Of a stretch of DNA of 64,000 nucleotides, positions 47,415 through 59,119 are shown one piece after another; positions within the stretch are counted from its first letter, which is position 1; every line of letters begins with the position of its first letter. The notes beneath the pieces are model-generated. The model was given only the letters and a program-made list of their open reading frames with translations, was not told where the DNA came from and did not search any database. Made by a program: the position numbers and the translations under genes. Origin of the DNA: Grifola frondosa (taxonomy: Eukaryota > Basidiomycota > Agaricomycetes > Polyporales > Grifolaceae); the NCBI GenBank assembly GCA_001683735.1, contig LUGG01000025.1, positions 775,722-839,721 on the forward strand. Direction: 5' to 3'.

Positions 47415-49078
47415 CTACTCCCTGACTCCAGATGGACCGGCTTCCGCTTCAATCGGCCCATGAATGCTTGCCTGGCCTGACAACATTTCCTCGTCACCGC
47501 CAAGCACGTCCTCGCCCCCGTTCTCTCCATCACCTCCCTCCTCGTTCAAGGAACTGACATCAATGGCAGAGCACGAGAGCTCGTGGTCGAGAGGGGCACC
47601 GAGGGGTTCGACGAAGGCCGCAAACCGGATTGAGCGAACAAAAGATGGGCGACTTGGATCTTCGGCGCCGCATTGAGATGCATCGACGTCGCGGAGATTG
47701 AGTATGAATCGTGAGATGATAATTGTTGTTATTCTGTGCCGCAACGAATGTCAATTGAATTCAAATGAAGAGCGATTAATTGCAGTTGCTGACGGATCGA
47801 TGAACTGGTTGATATACGTGAAAGATCCCTGGCGACAGTACACGATACCCGTGAGTAAGAGGTGGTAGGGATTAGAGACAAGCTTCCCTACAAAGGTGTC
47901 TCCCAGATATACTGATACAATATCTGCAATGTTCATCATCAACAATACACTATCAAATGAACCATCGTCAAATGACGCGGGCCTGTGTTAACTAATGACA
48001 ACCTACAAGAAGTATACAGTACCTGATGGAGTGCATACACTGAGGGAGAACTGGGAAACTGACCGTCCCTCATGATCACCGTGTGCAATGGAGTACGGAG
48101 ATTAGCGTCCGCGGGAGTTCGTCTTTGCCAGTATGTCTGGCGTATGGTCACCGCAAGAACAGGCATTTCAGCGGCGATTGTTGTCGCACGCTGTACACAC
48201 TCCACTGAAACTATTGCATGAGCAGACCACTCAAGCGATGAGGCCAAACAGCACTACATACATCTATGTGAGGCGCGGATTGAGTCAACGAGCTGCAGTG
48301 ACATCGATGAAATTCACTGACTTGTTGGATAGCTCCGGTGAGATCAAATGATTTACTGTACAATTGATAGGAGGTGGAGCCACAACCACTATTTCCCGCA
48401 CATCTTCGAACTAGGAGTATGTGTCGCACTTCAATGAAATGCAAAGCTCGATAGTGAGGACAAAGCTCACCAGGACAATGGTGAAAGGGACCAGTGAGAA
48501 GATGAATGTCAATGCAGCTATTTGCCCTTGACGATCAGACAAGGCATATGCTCGAAGAGTTGAGAATGCTTCATAGGATATCAATCGCCGGTCAGAAGTC
48601 AGAATATCGCATGGCTACTCACCTAGCACAACAAAGAGGAAAGCAGCTGCAGAACTGTCGTCGACCAAACCAATGCAGAACAGGTCTGGGAATTATCAGT
48701 GGGCAAAGATGGTCCGCAGTATTATGACGAGGACTGTACCCTTGTTGACAGTGGATATATCGTTGGAACGCTAAGAATGCAGAAATAGAAGTAAAGGATA
48801 TCTCGCGAGCAAGAAAAGGAAGGTGGCCGCCGAGAATCGACGCTTCCATACGAGTCGGTATTCACGATCAAACGTGATGAGGTACTCATACACTAGAAGA
48901 GCTGGGACAAATAGGAATGAACAATTGACTGGATATCGTACGTGAACCACTGACCAGTTGCCGATACGCCGCAACATATTTCTATGAAGCTATATGGTAG
49001 GATATATTAGATGAGGAAAGATTGCGTAAGAGTCACTCACCTTTCCTGGACTTCTGGGGCACTGACGTCGGAGGACAT
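47415..49078 (-). CDS. DUF6533 membrane protein, copy 5
   Basis: MSSDVSAPEVQE start at 49,078; ICCGVSATALLVYEYLITF and EYRLVWKRRFSAATFLFLLA are open across introns. LRAYALSDRQGQIAALTFIF-like block near 48,550, MASSLEWSAHAIVSVECVQR near 48,245, TYWQRRTPADANLRTPLHTV near 48,135, ISRFILNLRDVDASQ near 47,720, tail to 47,415. The region 48,780-48,680 has the same unresolved frame problem as copies 2, 3 and 6. Otherwise no stop is forced. Confidence -1.
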
Positions 49079-49107
49079 GATATGAGGTAGTCCGTAAGAT
49101 GCGAGAC

Positions 49108-49960
49108 TCAATACTTTGGCAGAGACGGAGATACCGTGCTCTTATATCTACACGGTTCTTCGTGGCGCCGGGATGCAACACGCATCGGACGCGCTATTCG
49201 GAACATTAGGATGATGGAAAATAGGTAAAACACTGCCTGACGTCCCCATCCACTGATACAACAGCACGGATAGGGTCGAGACGACGGCGGTAAACAAACA
49301 ACCAATAGTTGAACGGGTGTGTTGGGAGAAGTCGAAGCACAGGCTGTGTATGAGCCAAGGTAGGTTGATAGCGTGTCAGATACAGAGACCAATAGCAAGG
49401 GCGAGTCCAAATTGCACGTTGGCCGGCACCGAATAGTCACACATCGACAGATGTGCGGCGGCCACGGTGGATGGCGGGATGCCCCGCCGTATCAACGATA
49501 GACATGGCAAGCGAATTACTGCCAATTTTCATGTGCATGCGGGGCGCAGCGGACGTTGGTGCTGCTGCGGCGCAGCGAACGTGTCCACGAACCGCTAGAC
49601 AGCCAAAAACGACTAGAGCGTGGATTTCGAGAGACAGAACTCGTCGCAGAGAGGCGAAGAATGTCTGGACGACAACGCGCCGTGTAATCCGAGCACTGCG
49701 AGCGCGGGAGCCTCCGCGCACACAGGATGCTTTTTTGACTGACTCGACGTCAACGGCCCGGAGCAGGGAACCGATCGGCGCTAGGTGAGCGTACGTGCAT
49801 ATGTGGAGGGTCCAGCCGATCGTTCCTGCAACAACCTATGATGGAAACCTCGCGAAGCCAGATCACCGACACTGTGGCCAGAGGCGTGTCGCTGTTCTGC
49901 GTGTTTGCTCCCCTGTAATCGCTGAAGATCCAGTTTAGCACTGCTGGTTTGACAAGAGCT
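49108..49960 (-). repeat. Module E, copy 5, diverged
   Basis: Shares IGSNSLAM and GRRTSVDV patches and the plus-strand word ACTCGTCGCAGAGAGGCGAAG with the others. The middle is shortened, and from 49,860 it matches 37,130-37,300. Confidence -1.
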
Positions 49961-50683
49961 CACAGCTGGGACCGCTTCAAGAGGTGGCAGATAGTATCAA
50001 TATTATGAAAACATCAATGAGCCAGGTATGGGAGCAGAACTTACACCTGGCATCAAATCTCAGCCGTAAATTTTATTTGTAGCAAGAGACGACATCTGGG
50101 CAGGGGTAGGGTGCGACATAGCAAAAAGAAAGGGAGTCGGGCAGCTGTGGACCACTAAGACTGCTGGAGTCAAAGTTAACTCAGGATCGCGTCACGTTAC
50201 CGTGACGTGTCGGCGGCGCGTAAGATTAACGCGGTGATCTTTCATGTTGCTTTCATTTGCCTAGGCACGAACGTTTGAACATCTAACATGCCTAAAGGCA
50301 ACGAAGTTTAAGGACCTCAGGTCACCGCGACAAGGAACTACATATTCTCCCAGTCTCCTATTTACTCAACTTCTCTGGTGCGCTTCGCATTCGGAATACT
50401 AAGCAGCTATATATCGAGTCCTCACCGTCTCTGCATGCTGCATTTCACCTTACATCGAATTCGAAACATTCTTAGTCCTCTGAAGGGGACGAGACGACGG
50501 TAGTGGTATGGTTCTGTTCTCCTTCGCATTTATACCGGCCCTGTGGCATTTTTCCCATCATGCCATTAAATTCAGAGGCAGCGATGGGTCTGTTTATTCA
50601 ACCTGCGCCTTCAAAATTTGGTCATATAGAGCAAAATAAAATTTTCGAACACTCAAACAGTTGCATTGAACGCACCTGATGCC
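49961..50683. other. Promoter-like segment with near-palindrome P6 at 50,189-50,208
   Basis: GCGTCACGTTACCGTGACGT occurs at 50,189-50,208 (one arm mismatch). A TATATATCG box is at 50,409, about 200 bp on, farther than at other copies. No TBC sequence follows; DUF6535 copy G3 ends at 50,684 on the other strand. Confidence -1.
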
Positions 50684-52480
50684 TCAGGTTGAACTGGGAT
50701 CTGGCATGGCCGTCAACTCCGCCAGATCCTCCCATAACATCCTTCGATCGATCCCATAAATTTCGCGCAGCAATTCACAATGTTCGTCTGTAAGCTCCGC
50801 GACTCTCGCCTTCGTCACCCTCCGCAACACCTCGACTAGGTCGTTCGGCGCAGCGATCAGCGTGGGGAAGGTCTGCGCGACGAGCAGGATCTGTCTGCAG
50901 ATGCGTTCCATGTCGCGCACGAACCAGTACGTGGCGCGGTCTTTTTATTCGGTTGTCTCGAGGTATTCCCGAAGAGATGAAAGAATTTGGCGGATTTAAT
51001 TGTGGAACTCTTCGTCGTCGCGGGACGGCAGATTCTCCGAAGTGGCGACTTGCAGACCTGCCAGGCATAAGTCTAGGAATATAGAGCACTCGCGAACATG
51101 CACCAAGAGATCGTGTATGAATGAATTGAGTGGTAGATCTGTATTGATGCAACCCGCGAAGTGCTTTTTTAGTGACTGTCACGTAGCAGTTAGACAGAAG
51201 ATCGAACGCACCATTGCGCATGATCTGCGGGAAGACGGGAAGATGTTGCACACTTCACGACATCGTCTATTAAACTGATTCAGGAACATCTCCGCTGTAC
51301 CACCAAGCAGCCTCGCCGTCGCCGAATATTCCACTTCGTAGTCTCCGATGGAGCCCCACAATGTATCCAAGCGCCGCAAAATACACAGCTGGTCCTCATG
51401 GTACTTCTGGTCTCCCGTGTTGAGCTTCTCCAGCGCACAGAGGGGAAGACTGAGTGTGGCATTGACCGACTTGACACTGCGGTTGTGGGTCCATGTCTGG
51501 CGCAATTCACCGAGATCGTCGGCACGGTGGCGGAGGATGTCGTCGTAGCAGGGCACAATAATCTCGATGGCAACTGTGCAGAAACAAGGCTCTATCGTGT
51601 GCTTTAGGAAATCATCGTCCATCTTGACGCATCGCATGCAAACAGGATGTGCCATTCGAGGACTGACGACTCGTTCCGAACAGACTCTCTTGTTCCCGCC
51701 AACTATAGTATGTCGGTCGGATGGACGCTTCGTATAGCCAGAGGCTGATAACAACCTTGATAGAAGTAACGTCTGATGTGATAGGCCAGCGACAGTGCGA
51801 TCCAGCTCGACTCCCGGACGCAGAACCTCTTGCATGAGCAAGAAGAAGCCAAGAGCCTCCAGGGACTTGTAGAAACAGTCGCGAGAGAAAGACGGAAGTA
51901 TGATGGTGAAGGCCGAGAACAGTAGCAGCACCGTGACGAGGACCGTCGCAACGACAGCGACAGCATGATGCCTGTTCCAGGGTGGATCCACGAGTCCAAG
52001 AAGGAACATTGCGAGAGAGTTTTGCAGGGGGGAGAGGAAGAAGCCTCAAGATTCCGAGCACGCTCCATTTCACCAATGTGTCGTAGCAACACTGCCGCAA
52101 GCAGGCAGTCTCGCGAGAGTGCGACGAGCTGATGAATCCATAGCTGTACTGGTCCAGCCACCGTTTCACCTTCGACGCCGATTATGGCGGACGCGAGGCT
52201 GTAGATGAGGCTAGCGAACCAGAGAATGCCGATACGTACAGCATACCGAGGAGCCATGAAGATCGACTGGAGAGCGAGATAACGGGGATGGGCGGAATTG
52301 ATGAACGAGGGACTGAACTGATATCCGGGTGAGAAACGATGGTCACATCGGTGGGCTGCCACAACCTATGGAATCGACATTGAATGCGGTGAGAACAGCG
52401 GAGGACATGCCCGCTTACCGAAGGCCCAAAAATGTGCATAATATCGGTTTGAACTAGTCGTGGGCTAAGGAATAAAAAAA
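50684..52480 (-). pseudogene. DUF6535 membrane protein, copy G3, longest copy
   Basis: Minus-strand order: IDILFLFLSPRLVQT near 52,495; YAVRIGILWFASLIYSLASA near 52,240; VKRWLDQYSYGF near 52,160; LRQCCYDTLVKWSVLG near 52,090; MFLLGLVDPPWNRHHAVAVV near 52,009 starting a 276-codon open frame to 51,179 (SRDCFYKSLEALGFFLL; VKMDDDFLKHTIEP; LGGTAEMFLNQF); then FIHTRSLGACSRV-side, LREYLETTE, VRDMERICRQILLVAQTFPT and ELLREIYGIDRRML ending near 50,690. Lesions: a shift at IGVEGETV/VKRWLDQ (52,170), one extra C in the run at 52,027-52,032, and a stop in LETTE*KDRA. It serves as the reference for the deletion in G1. Confidence -1.
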
Positions 52481-53183
52481 GGATGTCGATCAATTGCAAG
52501 GTGCTCGAGTGCGAGAAGGAAGGGAAGACGTCAATCCATCATTACATACGTCCGCGCTGCACATGCCGTCAAGACGCATCTGTATAGTAGTACGCGCAGG
52601 CCGCAGTGTGACTGGATACGGCGGGCAGGACGACATCGATGAGATCCGATGTAAGGGGATCGCGGACGCTGGTTATTTACACCACGATGGTGACGATACG
52701 CGAGCGCACGACGAGAAGGGGAACAAACACACTGAAAGGAAGCGTCAGGAGGGAGCAGTGTTTGTCGTTATGAATTATCCCCCGAGTTATCTCTGGTCCG
52801 GGGCATATCATCCTCGTTCGTGCCTCGCCGCCCGTCCACTCGCACTCCCGGCGCGGCACCATTCAGACACCCGATCTCGCCTGTTGTTTTGCAACGTGGT
52901 ATACCATAGCTACCTAGCTCTCCCTTTATATGTGTGCTGGTCTCTGTTGCCCGACAATCTTCGTGCATAGTAGGGATGGAGGATCGGAGGTGTGGTTCGT
53001 GCCTTTGTTTCCCCTTGGCGCACCCTCAACAGGGCCTATCCCATTTCCTCCGCGGTCAAGCAAGTGTTGGTGAATTCGGGCAGGTGCATGCCGACTGCAA
53101 AGAAATGGACGAGACACGATGAAGAGGATCAAAGTTGTGCGCGTGATCGAGTTCAAGCCGAGAGTCGATCGATGTCGATCAGC
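52481..53183. other. DUF6535-upstream repeat, no gene
   Basis: Shares words with 17.3-17.6 and 29.8-30.4 kb (TGGATACGG.GGGCAGGACGA at 52,614; TCCCATTTCCTCCGCGGTCAAGCA at 53,037). Open frames here are not conserved between copies. Confidence -1.
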
Positions 53184-53203
53184 TCATCACGTTACCGTGA
53201 CGC
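53184..53203 (+). promoter_or_regulatory. Near-palindrome P7
   Basis: TCATCACGTTACCGTGACGC, identical to P3, with GATCGATGTCGATCAGC upstream and GATTATATCC about 70 bp downstream (53,269). Confidence -1.
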
Positions 53204-53870
53204 GTCGTTTCTCGCGTGCGTTCCAAATGCGATTGTCTCTGACATCTCGAGCTCTCCGGCTGCGGTTTGATTATATCCCCACTGCAATCAGCTTAGATTT
53301 TCCCTTGCGCCACAATCTAGCTCCCCTGTACACGACACCCTCTCCAACTCCGAGTACGAAGTCGCAGACTACAACACCCTCATTGTGCTCGTCTCTCTTC
53401 TTAGCGTCATCTCAAAAGTCCGACAACCCATGCTCGCAAGTAACTCTACACCTCAGACGAGGGTATGACCACTTTTGGTGATGCAATTCTCGTATATGAC
53501 ACCCTACGGCAAGACGACTCCATCAACTTGACAATTCTGTCAATAACCATCCTACGGTTCTTGCTTGTACGTCCTAACATCCGGATGACGCTGCAGTTGC
53601 GAATGGCTCCTGATCACACAAGGGATCGACCTTGGCGTCGACGTCCACAAATCTCGGCGACTATGGCTCAACACGACGTCTCGACCGTGCTGGCTCCATG
53701 TATACCGATGTGTATGTGGCTGAATGTGCGTTCTGTCTCATATTCGTCTCCCCAGACACAGCTTAATGCTTAACGTACTTCCCTATAATTTGCATTTCAA
53801 CTCTCCCCGTCCTTCGTATACGCCAACACTCTGTCATCCCCACCGACCGCATTATACAGAACGAGTTCTG
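53204..53870 (+). pseudogene. TBC module 5' fragment
   Basis: Keeps the promoter flank, the TATA-like box and an ATG at 53,431 corresponding to the starts at 9,856 and 44,259 (MLASNSTPQTRV), plus the first-intron side with CGGTTCTTGCTTG. All TBC blocks are missing. It breaks off around 53,650 into unrelated sequence. Confidence -1.
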
Positions 53871-53900
53871 ATCGAAAACTGGAACTCAATGTAAGGGTTC

Positions 53901-54203
53901 TCAGCCCGATCGAGCGGTACTGAGATTTTCAATGGGAACAATGAGTACGTGCCCATTTAATTCGAACGAGTCCGCGACGGCGCGGTTGAGGCACGAACAG
54001 CTTAAGTCAAAACTCGCGCAGTAGAAGCGGACTGTAGGCGTCTTCAAAATGTCAGCATCGTAATAGTAGTCCCCTGTGGATATTTCAGAGTCCCGTACGA
54101 GAGAACGCCTTGTTGATCTACCATAATTATGCTGCGCCAAGAGTCGATATTGAGTGTGATTTGACCAGTCGTCGACCCTCAGCACGGTTTGTTCATCCGA
54201 CAC
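53901..54203 (-). other. Module K fragment, second copy
   Basis: Minus frame of 100 codons from 54,203 (MSDEQTVLRVDDWSNHTQYR) through TPTVRFYCASFDLSCSCLNR to the end. Matches 14,760-14,850 on plus over at least 80 bp. No family recognised. Confidence -1.
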
Positions 54204-54566
54204 AAAGACCCTTACGTAACGTACGATTCCCCTGCCTGAGGTGGCCGTAGACTACTCACCCGTACATGTCGCGAGTGAAAGGGGTGGTAGTAGTATGACC
54301 GTACTACGTGCAGTCGGCGAATGAACACATTTGCACGGCCACGGCCGGCGCCTGTCTCACAAACTTCCAAGTTCAGCTGTGGACGATTACTGTGGTTGCG
54401 CCAACGTCGTAGTGCCGTGGGGCTCTGAGATTCTTTGTCCAACAGCACATTGCTTTGTATAGTCTACACACTAATACTCGGTACATCATCATCTGCCCTC
54501 AGCAACATGCACACCTCATGTAAGGAAGGTCATCTCAACCACCGCTGCTGCTATCATAGCTCATGC
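54204..54566. other. Spacer 3' of the aspartic protease, nothing recognised
   Basis: A minus frame 54,448-54,212 exists without recognisable motif. Confidence -1.
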
Positions 54567-56097
54567 TCAGGCGAGGGTGGCGAAACCGACAGCATGGTCA
54601 GTGACGGAAAAAGCAGTGTACACGTTCTTCATGAAGCTGCGATGAGATCACAACATGCGATGAGCAACTCGCATTCGCTGAAGATGAACACACACTTACG
54701 TGTCACCAAGAAGCCAGACATTATCACCCATGCCGAGGTCAAGCGGTATGAGAGCGCCAACACACTTACCCCAGCTGGCTTCTCCAAGATTGAAGCTACG
54801 GTATTCATCAGCCATCAGGCACTCGACATCTAGCGAACCATGTCGACACTTACTTGCTCGAGCTGATTTCCCAGGTCTTGCCTCCCCAGTTGAAGGCAAC
54901 CGTGGGGACCGAGCTACAAGAGAAAGTGTAGTATCCGGATTCCTCATCGTAAGACGAGCCCTCAATGTTGTTGTAGAACGATTTCACGGTTTCCGATGAG
55001 GAGCCCATCAACGAAGTTCCGGAATCGATGATAGTTTCAATGTTAGACGCTACCGTCTTGTGGTTCAGTATTGCGCTGCCACCACCGATCTGCCAGAATC
55101 CATCAGAGGAAGAGACGTCGTGGTATTCGATATCTCCCGTATAAAGCTTGGAGTTGGTACCACCGACGTAGAGCTCCGAGCCAGTAGAGGCGAGTTTGAA
55201 GGCGAAGACCCCTTGCGGCGCAGTTCCTTGCTGTACTGCGGTGAAGAAGAATGGATCCTGAGAAAGAGCATGAGCTTGCTTCAGTATTAGGTAGAGGAGG
55301 GAGACATACGTGGCGTAGATTGGAAATAGCCGGGAATGCTAAGCCCAGCAGACCATCCGCGGGGTCACTGGCGAACGACGACGATTCTTTAGTAACGCCA
55401 GAGAGATACTGCCCAGTAGCCTTGATGCCAGCAACAGTGACTGTAGCATTTGCATTAACACTCGATACGTGCAATCGTTGTCTCTGATAGATTAAGACAT
55501 ACCAGTGTCTGTATACACAGACCCGGATACTGTTGAGCCGTCCCCATAGGAGATGCTGAAGGTACCTTCCTGTTTTTCGCTGGTAGAAGACGAGGACGGG
55601 GAGTAGATCTTGTGTCCCTTGCAGCTCGAGCACGATGACGAGGAGACCCAGAGGTCGGATGAACCCGTATCGAAGTCAATCACAAAGCTCTGTGCGGGAG
55701 TACCAATGGAGATAGTACCGGTCCACTCGGCGTCGTCTTCCTGGTCGGTGAGCGGGAGACCCGCGCGTTATGGAAGGACGCTGTGTTGACATCAGGGAAC
55801 ATCTTCTTGAACTCGTCTTGGCCGATGTTGCGCTCCAAGTTGATCAGGTTCTGTTTATATTTGCTAGAAATCATGCGTAGCATCGTCAGTGTCAGTCCAA
55901 AAAGGGCCATCAAGACATGCGCACTTTTCCAACTTGATCCTCTCGTGAATGCCCTTCTCGATGTTGAAGGTGCCATCGGCATTGGTCAAGGACCCGCGCT
56001 TTTGGAGCGGAATGTGAACACCGCCGTCCATAGGGAGTGGGGTGGCAGAAGCGAGGAGAGCGAGAGCGACAGTGAGTAAAGAGGCTTTGGAGAACAT
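54567..56097 (-). CDS. A1 family aspartic (pepsin-like) protease, secreted; one apparent frameshift
   Basis: Six exons on minus: 56097-55925, 55863-55503, 55440-55310, 55257-54854, 54795-54700, 54636-54567, all GT..AG. MFSKASLLTVALALLASATP is a signal peptide, followed by a propeptide (IPLQKRGSLTN; ERIKLENKYKQNLINLE). The mature enzyme has TGTISIGTPAQSF, first catalytic motif DFDTGSSDLWV, SYGDGSTVSGSV flap region, DGLLGLAFPAIS, ELYVGGTNSKLYTGDIEYH, second catalytic motif IIDSGTSLMG, FNWGGKTWEI and end MKNVYTAFSVTDHAVGFATLA. The exons sum to 1,235 nt, one short of a multiple of three. The lesion lies at 55,757-55,765, between FHNAR and PLTDQEDDAEW, so about 411 residues once one base is allowed. 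Relatives include polyporopepsin-like enzymes of wood-decay fungi. Either a recent pseudogene or an assembly error. Confidence -1.
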
Positions 56098-57493
56098 CTT
56101 GAATGCTACAGCTGGACGAGTCACCAACGCGAGGTAATGGGGGAGCAGGATGACCTAGTGAAACTCAACGGTTCCAGAGGTTCTTATATTGCTGCAAATA
56201 TATAGCATCACGGCAAACACAAGCAATGCATGTCAGGAGGCGAAGAGAATTCCCGTCTAATGTTTCAGGGAATTGTGGGAGACATCGATGTTGTTCAACT
56301 CGAAAGATGGCTTGATGAATTGTTCGGAACCTATGCATGGCGCTCACTGTGGCAGCTGGCTAGTCCTCGAAGAGCAGCCTGTTGTCTACTATGATCACTG
56401 TATTGACGTAGCAGGCGTTGAATGCAGCGCGACGAAAAGCTAATGAGGGAATACATTTCTCTTACGAGAATTAATCTTTGAACAGGTAGTTAGCACATGA
56501 CGAATTGCTCAACGAAGTACCTACAAGACAGCACCGATTCCAGTCACCATGAGGAACCTTCCATGCTGAGCTGACCGGATACCTGATCTGACCGAGTCGA
56601 ATTGACATGCCGAGGGCCTACATCACCATTTGATTGATCCTCAACGTCCTCGGAAGCTGCATTCGATCAGTGGATACACGCAGACAGCGGGTCAATATAC
56701 ATTTTGACCACAATCTACAACATGGTGTAAGTATATCCAATGCGATGCAGTGATGCATATGTTAATACCCAGTACAAACCTATGAGATAGACGCATGATG
56801 ATCCTAGTCGAGAGAGTGTCCACACGGGCTGAGGCATCTACGTCGCCCGACCCCAGCACGCTAGCCGCAGGAGGACCACGTGCATGAGGCCAAGTATGAG
56901 CGTCGTAGTGAATTCATCGAACCATGTATCCATAACGGCAAGTATCAGAACCGCTCCAGATACCAGTGCATGAGGCCGGGTGTCATGGAAACACGCGCGA
57001 GAGGCTGAGCGCTGAGGCCTGAGGACCTATGCGGCTACTGCACAGGTATGCATCGATCAAGGGTCGCTTACCTTCGCCACGAGGACGCAGGACTTGACTG
57101 TCCTCGTCAACAACACTCTCAGAATCTTCATGTCAATCTGTCTGCCGTAAACGTTCACCGTTCGCCTCGGACTGAGATTGGCGACGACGGCGCGGGAAGA
57201 CCGAGAAACGGCGCGCCTTCCATGCGCTTTTCGCGCAGCGGCGCGGAATCGCCATCGAGCTCAGGCTCCCCTTGTTCGGAAAGGTGGGGCATCGTGATCT
57301 CCAACGACGATATCCGCAACTTGCTCTGCTCATGACCAGCATCGAAGCTGCGCCGTCGTTGTATTGATAGCAGTGAATTCCCTGAAATGGATAGCTGTGT
57401 CCGACCTTCGAGGAGCGGATCGAGCTATTAGCATGAAGTAACAGCTAACCGTATCCGCAAAAAGAGGAAGGTGCGCGTCGGATGTCGATCAGC
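56098..57493. other. No gene recognised
   Basis: Region upstream of the protease. A plus frame at 57,048-57,335 (95 codons, Ser-rich, with SRSGAESPSSSGSPCSERWG) is the only one of note and matches nothing I know. No module words from the mosaic are seen until 57,470. Confidence -1.
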
Positions 57494-57513
57494 GCGTCAC
57501 GTTACCGTGACGC
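57494..57513 (+). promoter_or_regulatory. Near-palindrome P8 upstream of TBC copy 5
   Basis: GCGTCACGTTACCGTGACGC, identical to P5. GATGTCGATCAGCGC upstream, TTATTATACAATC about 65 bp downstream (57,577), presumed start ATG at 57,710. Confidence -1.
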
Positions 57514-57709
57514 GTCCGTTCTCGCCGCGCGCGTTCCAAATGCGACCACGAACTCTGACACCTCCAGCTGCAGAATTTATTATACAATCTTTAGCAGACT
57601 TCCTCTTACACCACAGCATGGCTCCCCTGTACACGAATTCCTCGCCGCCTCCGAAACAGCACTCCCTTCTCCATCTCCGTTGACCAGCGTCTCAACAGTC
57701 CGACAACCC

Positions 57710-58235
57710 ATGACCGCAAGTACAAGCTTTACATCAGAGAACCTACAGAAAATAGAGATGAGGTGGGCTTCCGGACTCCGGCAGCACAGCGCCAGCGTTG
57801 AACGTTGAGTTTCAGAAAGTGCTCTGTAGAATATATCGTGACCGGGAAGGTGTCGACTGAGGTACGTGCTACCGTCTTTACGTTTCTCGTCCACGCTAAC
57901 ATGAGTTTTCGCCAGACTTCTGGGGCGACGGGAGATTTGGTGCACTGTACTCTACATATCATGGCCCTTCTGATGGCTGATTCTTTGACATATATTATCA
58001 GGGTTTTGCACCGTACCATCTTGAATGTCTTGCGAGGTCGGAGATCGAGAAAGGTATCCTGAAGACACCACATACCTTGCGTCTTGCCTGCGTTAATGCT
58101 ATATTTGACGATGTACATAGATCTGCGCCGAAGGATCCAGATATAGATCAAACTATGTGCGACGGCTGAATGAAGTGAGCCACATGAGAAGGCGATTCTG
58201 ACTGATCTTGGCAGATTGGCCATACTGCATCCCAA
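57710..58235 (+). pseudogene. TBC module 5' part, copy 5, truncated
   Basis: Start MTASTSFTSENLQK at 57,710, then the conserved pre-TBC segment (TTTACGTTTCTCG..CACGCTAACATGAG near 57,878) and the degenerate first TBC exon near 58,010-58,150. It is cut near 58,220, where a DUF6535 tail starts, so no GAP domain is left. Confidence -1.
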
Positions 58236-58510
58236 TGCGCAAGCTCAAACCCCTGCCTCCAGTGCCACGTTCAAGCTTTCAGGATTCATTGCTGATATTT
58301 TAATAGCCAGACTCGGAATGCGAAGGAGAGCGGGTCAATTCAGCATCTCCACACCCGGACCAAGGAACGGAAATGACCTCCTCGGGCTGATCTAAAGGCT
58401 ATGGGTATCATGTTCTCTCCCCGGCCTGCTATCTCCTTCGCAGCTTCGACAACGGACAGAAATACGTGAAAACCTCTTCATCCGGCTGCAGAGCTTGCTG
58501 GTTTGAGTAA
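58236..58510 (+). pseudogene. DUF6535 3'-end fragment D3
   Basis: Begins within the ILNPNAELQ region (58,225-58,245) and carries the last exon (RNAKESGSIQHLHTRTKERK-type, LADLKAMGIMFSPG-type near 58,390-58,420). Shorter at its 5' side than D1 and D2. Confidence -1.
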
Positions 58511-59119
58511 GCGTCGTGCTTCCGCGTTCCTCTACGCGCACACTAATACTCGCTCCTACCATGACGAATTGTCGTGAAAGGACAGAATATACCGATATTC
58601 AATGCAGAATGCCATTCTCATATGGATTTGGGATCCAATCTTCAGGTAACTTCGCTGCAGAACAGAGATTGGTTCGAGACCGATTGGCTATTGACAACGA
58701 TATATATATGCGTGCGATCATGTAGAACAGAGAAATGCACGAACTCCAACACAGTGAGAGCCGAAAAGGGATCCGACGTGTCCGTGATTCTGCTCCACCT
58801 TCTGCCTAACGTTGCCAATATTCAGTCGGATGATATCATATGTTCGCCCTAGTGCATTGCATGAATATATTCAGCAACAGCGTCTTTCGCAAATACAGGA
58901 AATAGATAAGAGAGTCACAGCGATGGGGCTTTAGTGCAGCACCCGCAGCGGATCTCTACGAATTACAAGACCAAGATGCTCCAAGAAAACGACGAGTAGC
59001 CATGCAAGACGGCACACCGACTCCAGTTCCTGCATGCGTTGCACCTTTCTATTCTGTGGTTAGCATTAGCACGTCTGAGACAGTGACGAGAGAGCACACA
59101 CCGAAAACGTATCGCAGTC
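58511..59119. other. Spacer between D3 and DUF6533 copy 6
   Basis: Third copy of the repeated spacer (see 24.17-24.78 kb), very close in sequence to the 24.2-24.5 kb copy, without the hAT MITE. Confidence -1.

Noticed and set aside
55060..55290. Plus-strand frame over the aspartic protease
   Set aside because: It is the antisense shadow of exon 4, which has catalytic and structural motifs in the minus frame.
10071..57513. The near-palindromes as a CRISPR array or as terminators
   Set aside because: Spacing is kilobases and irregular, the context is eukaryotic, there is no T run, and the position is 5' of gene starts.
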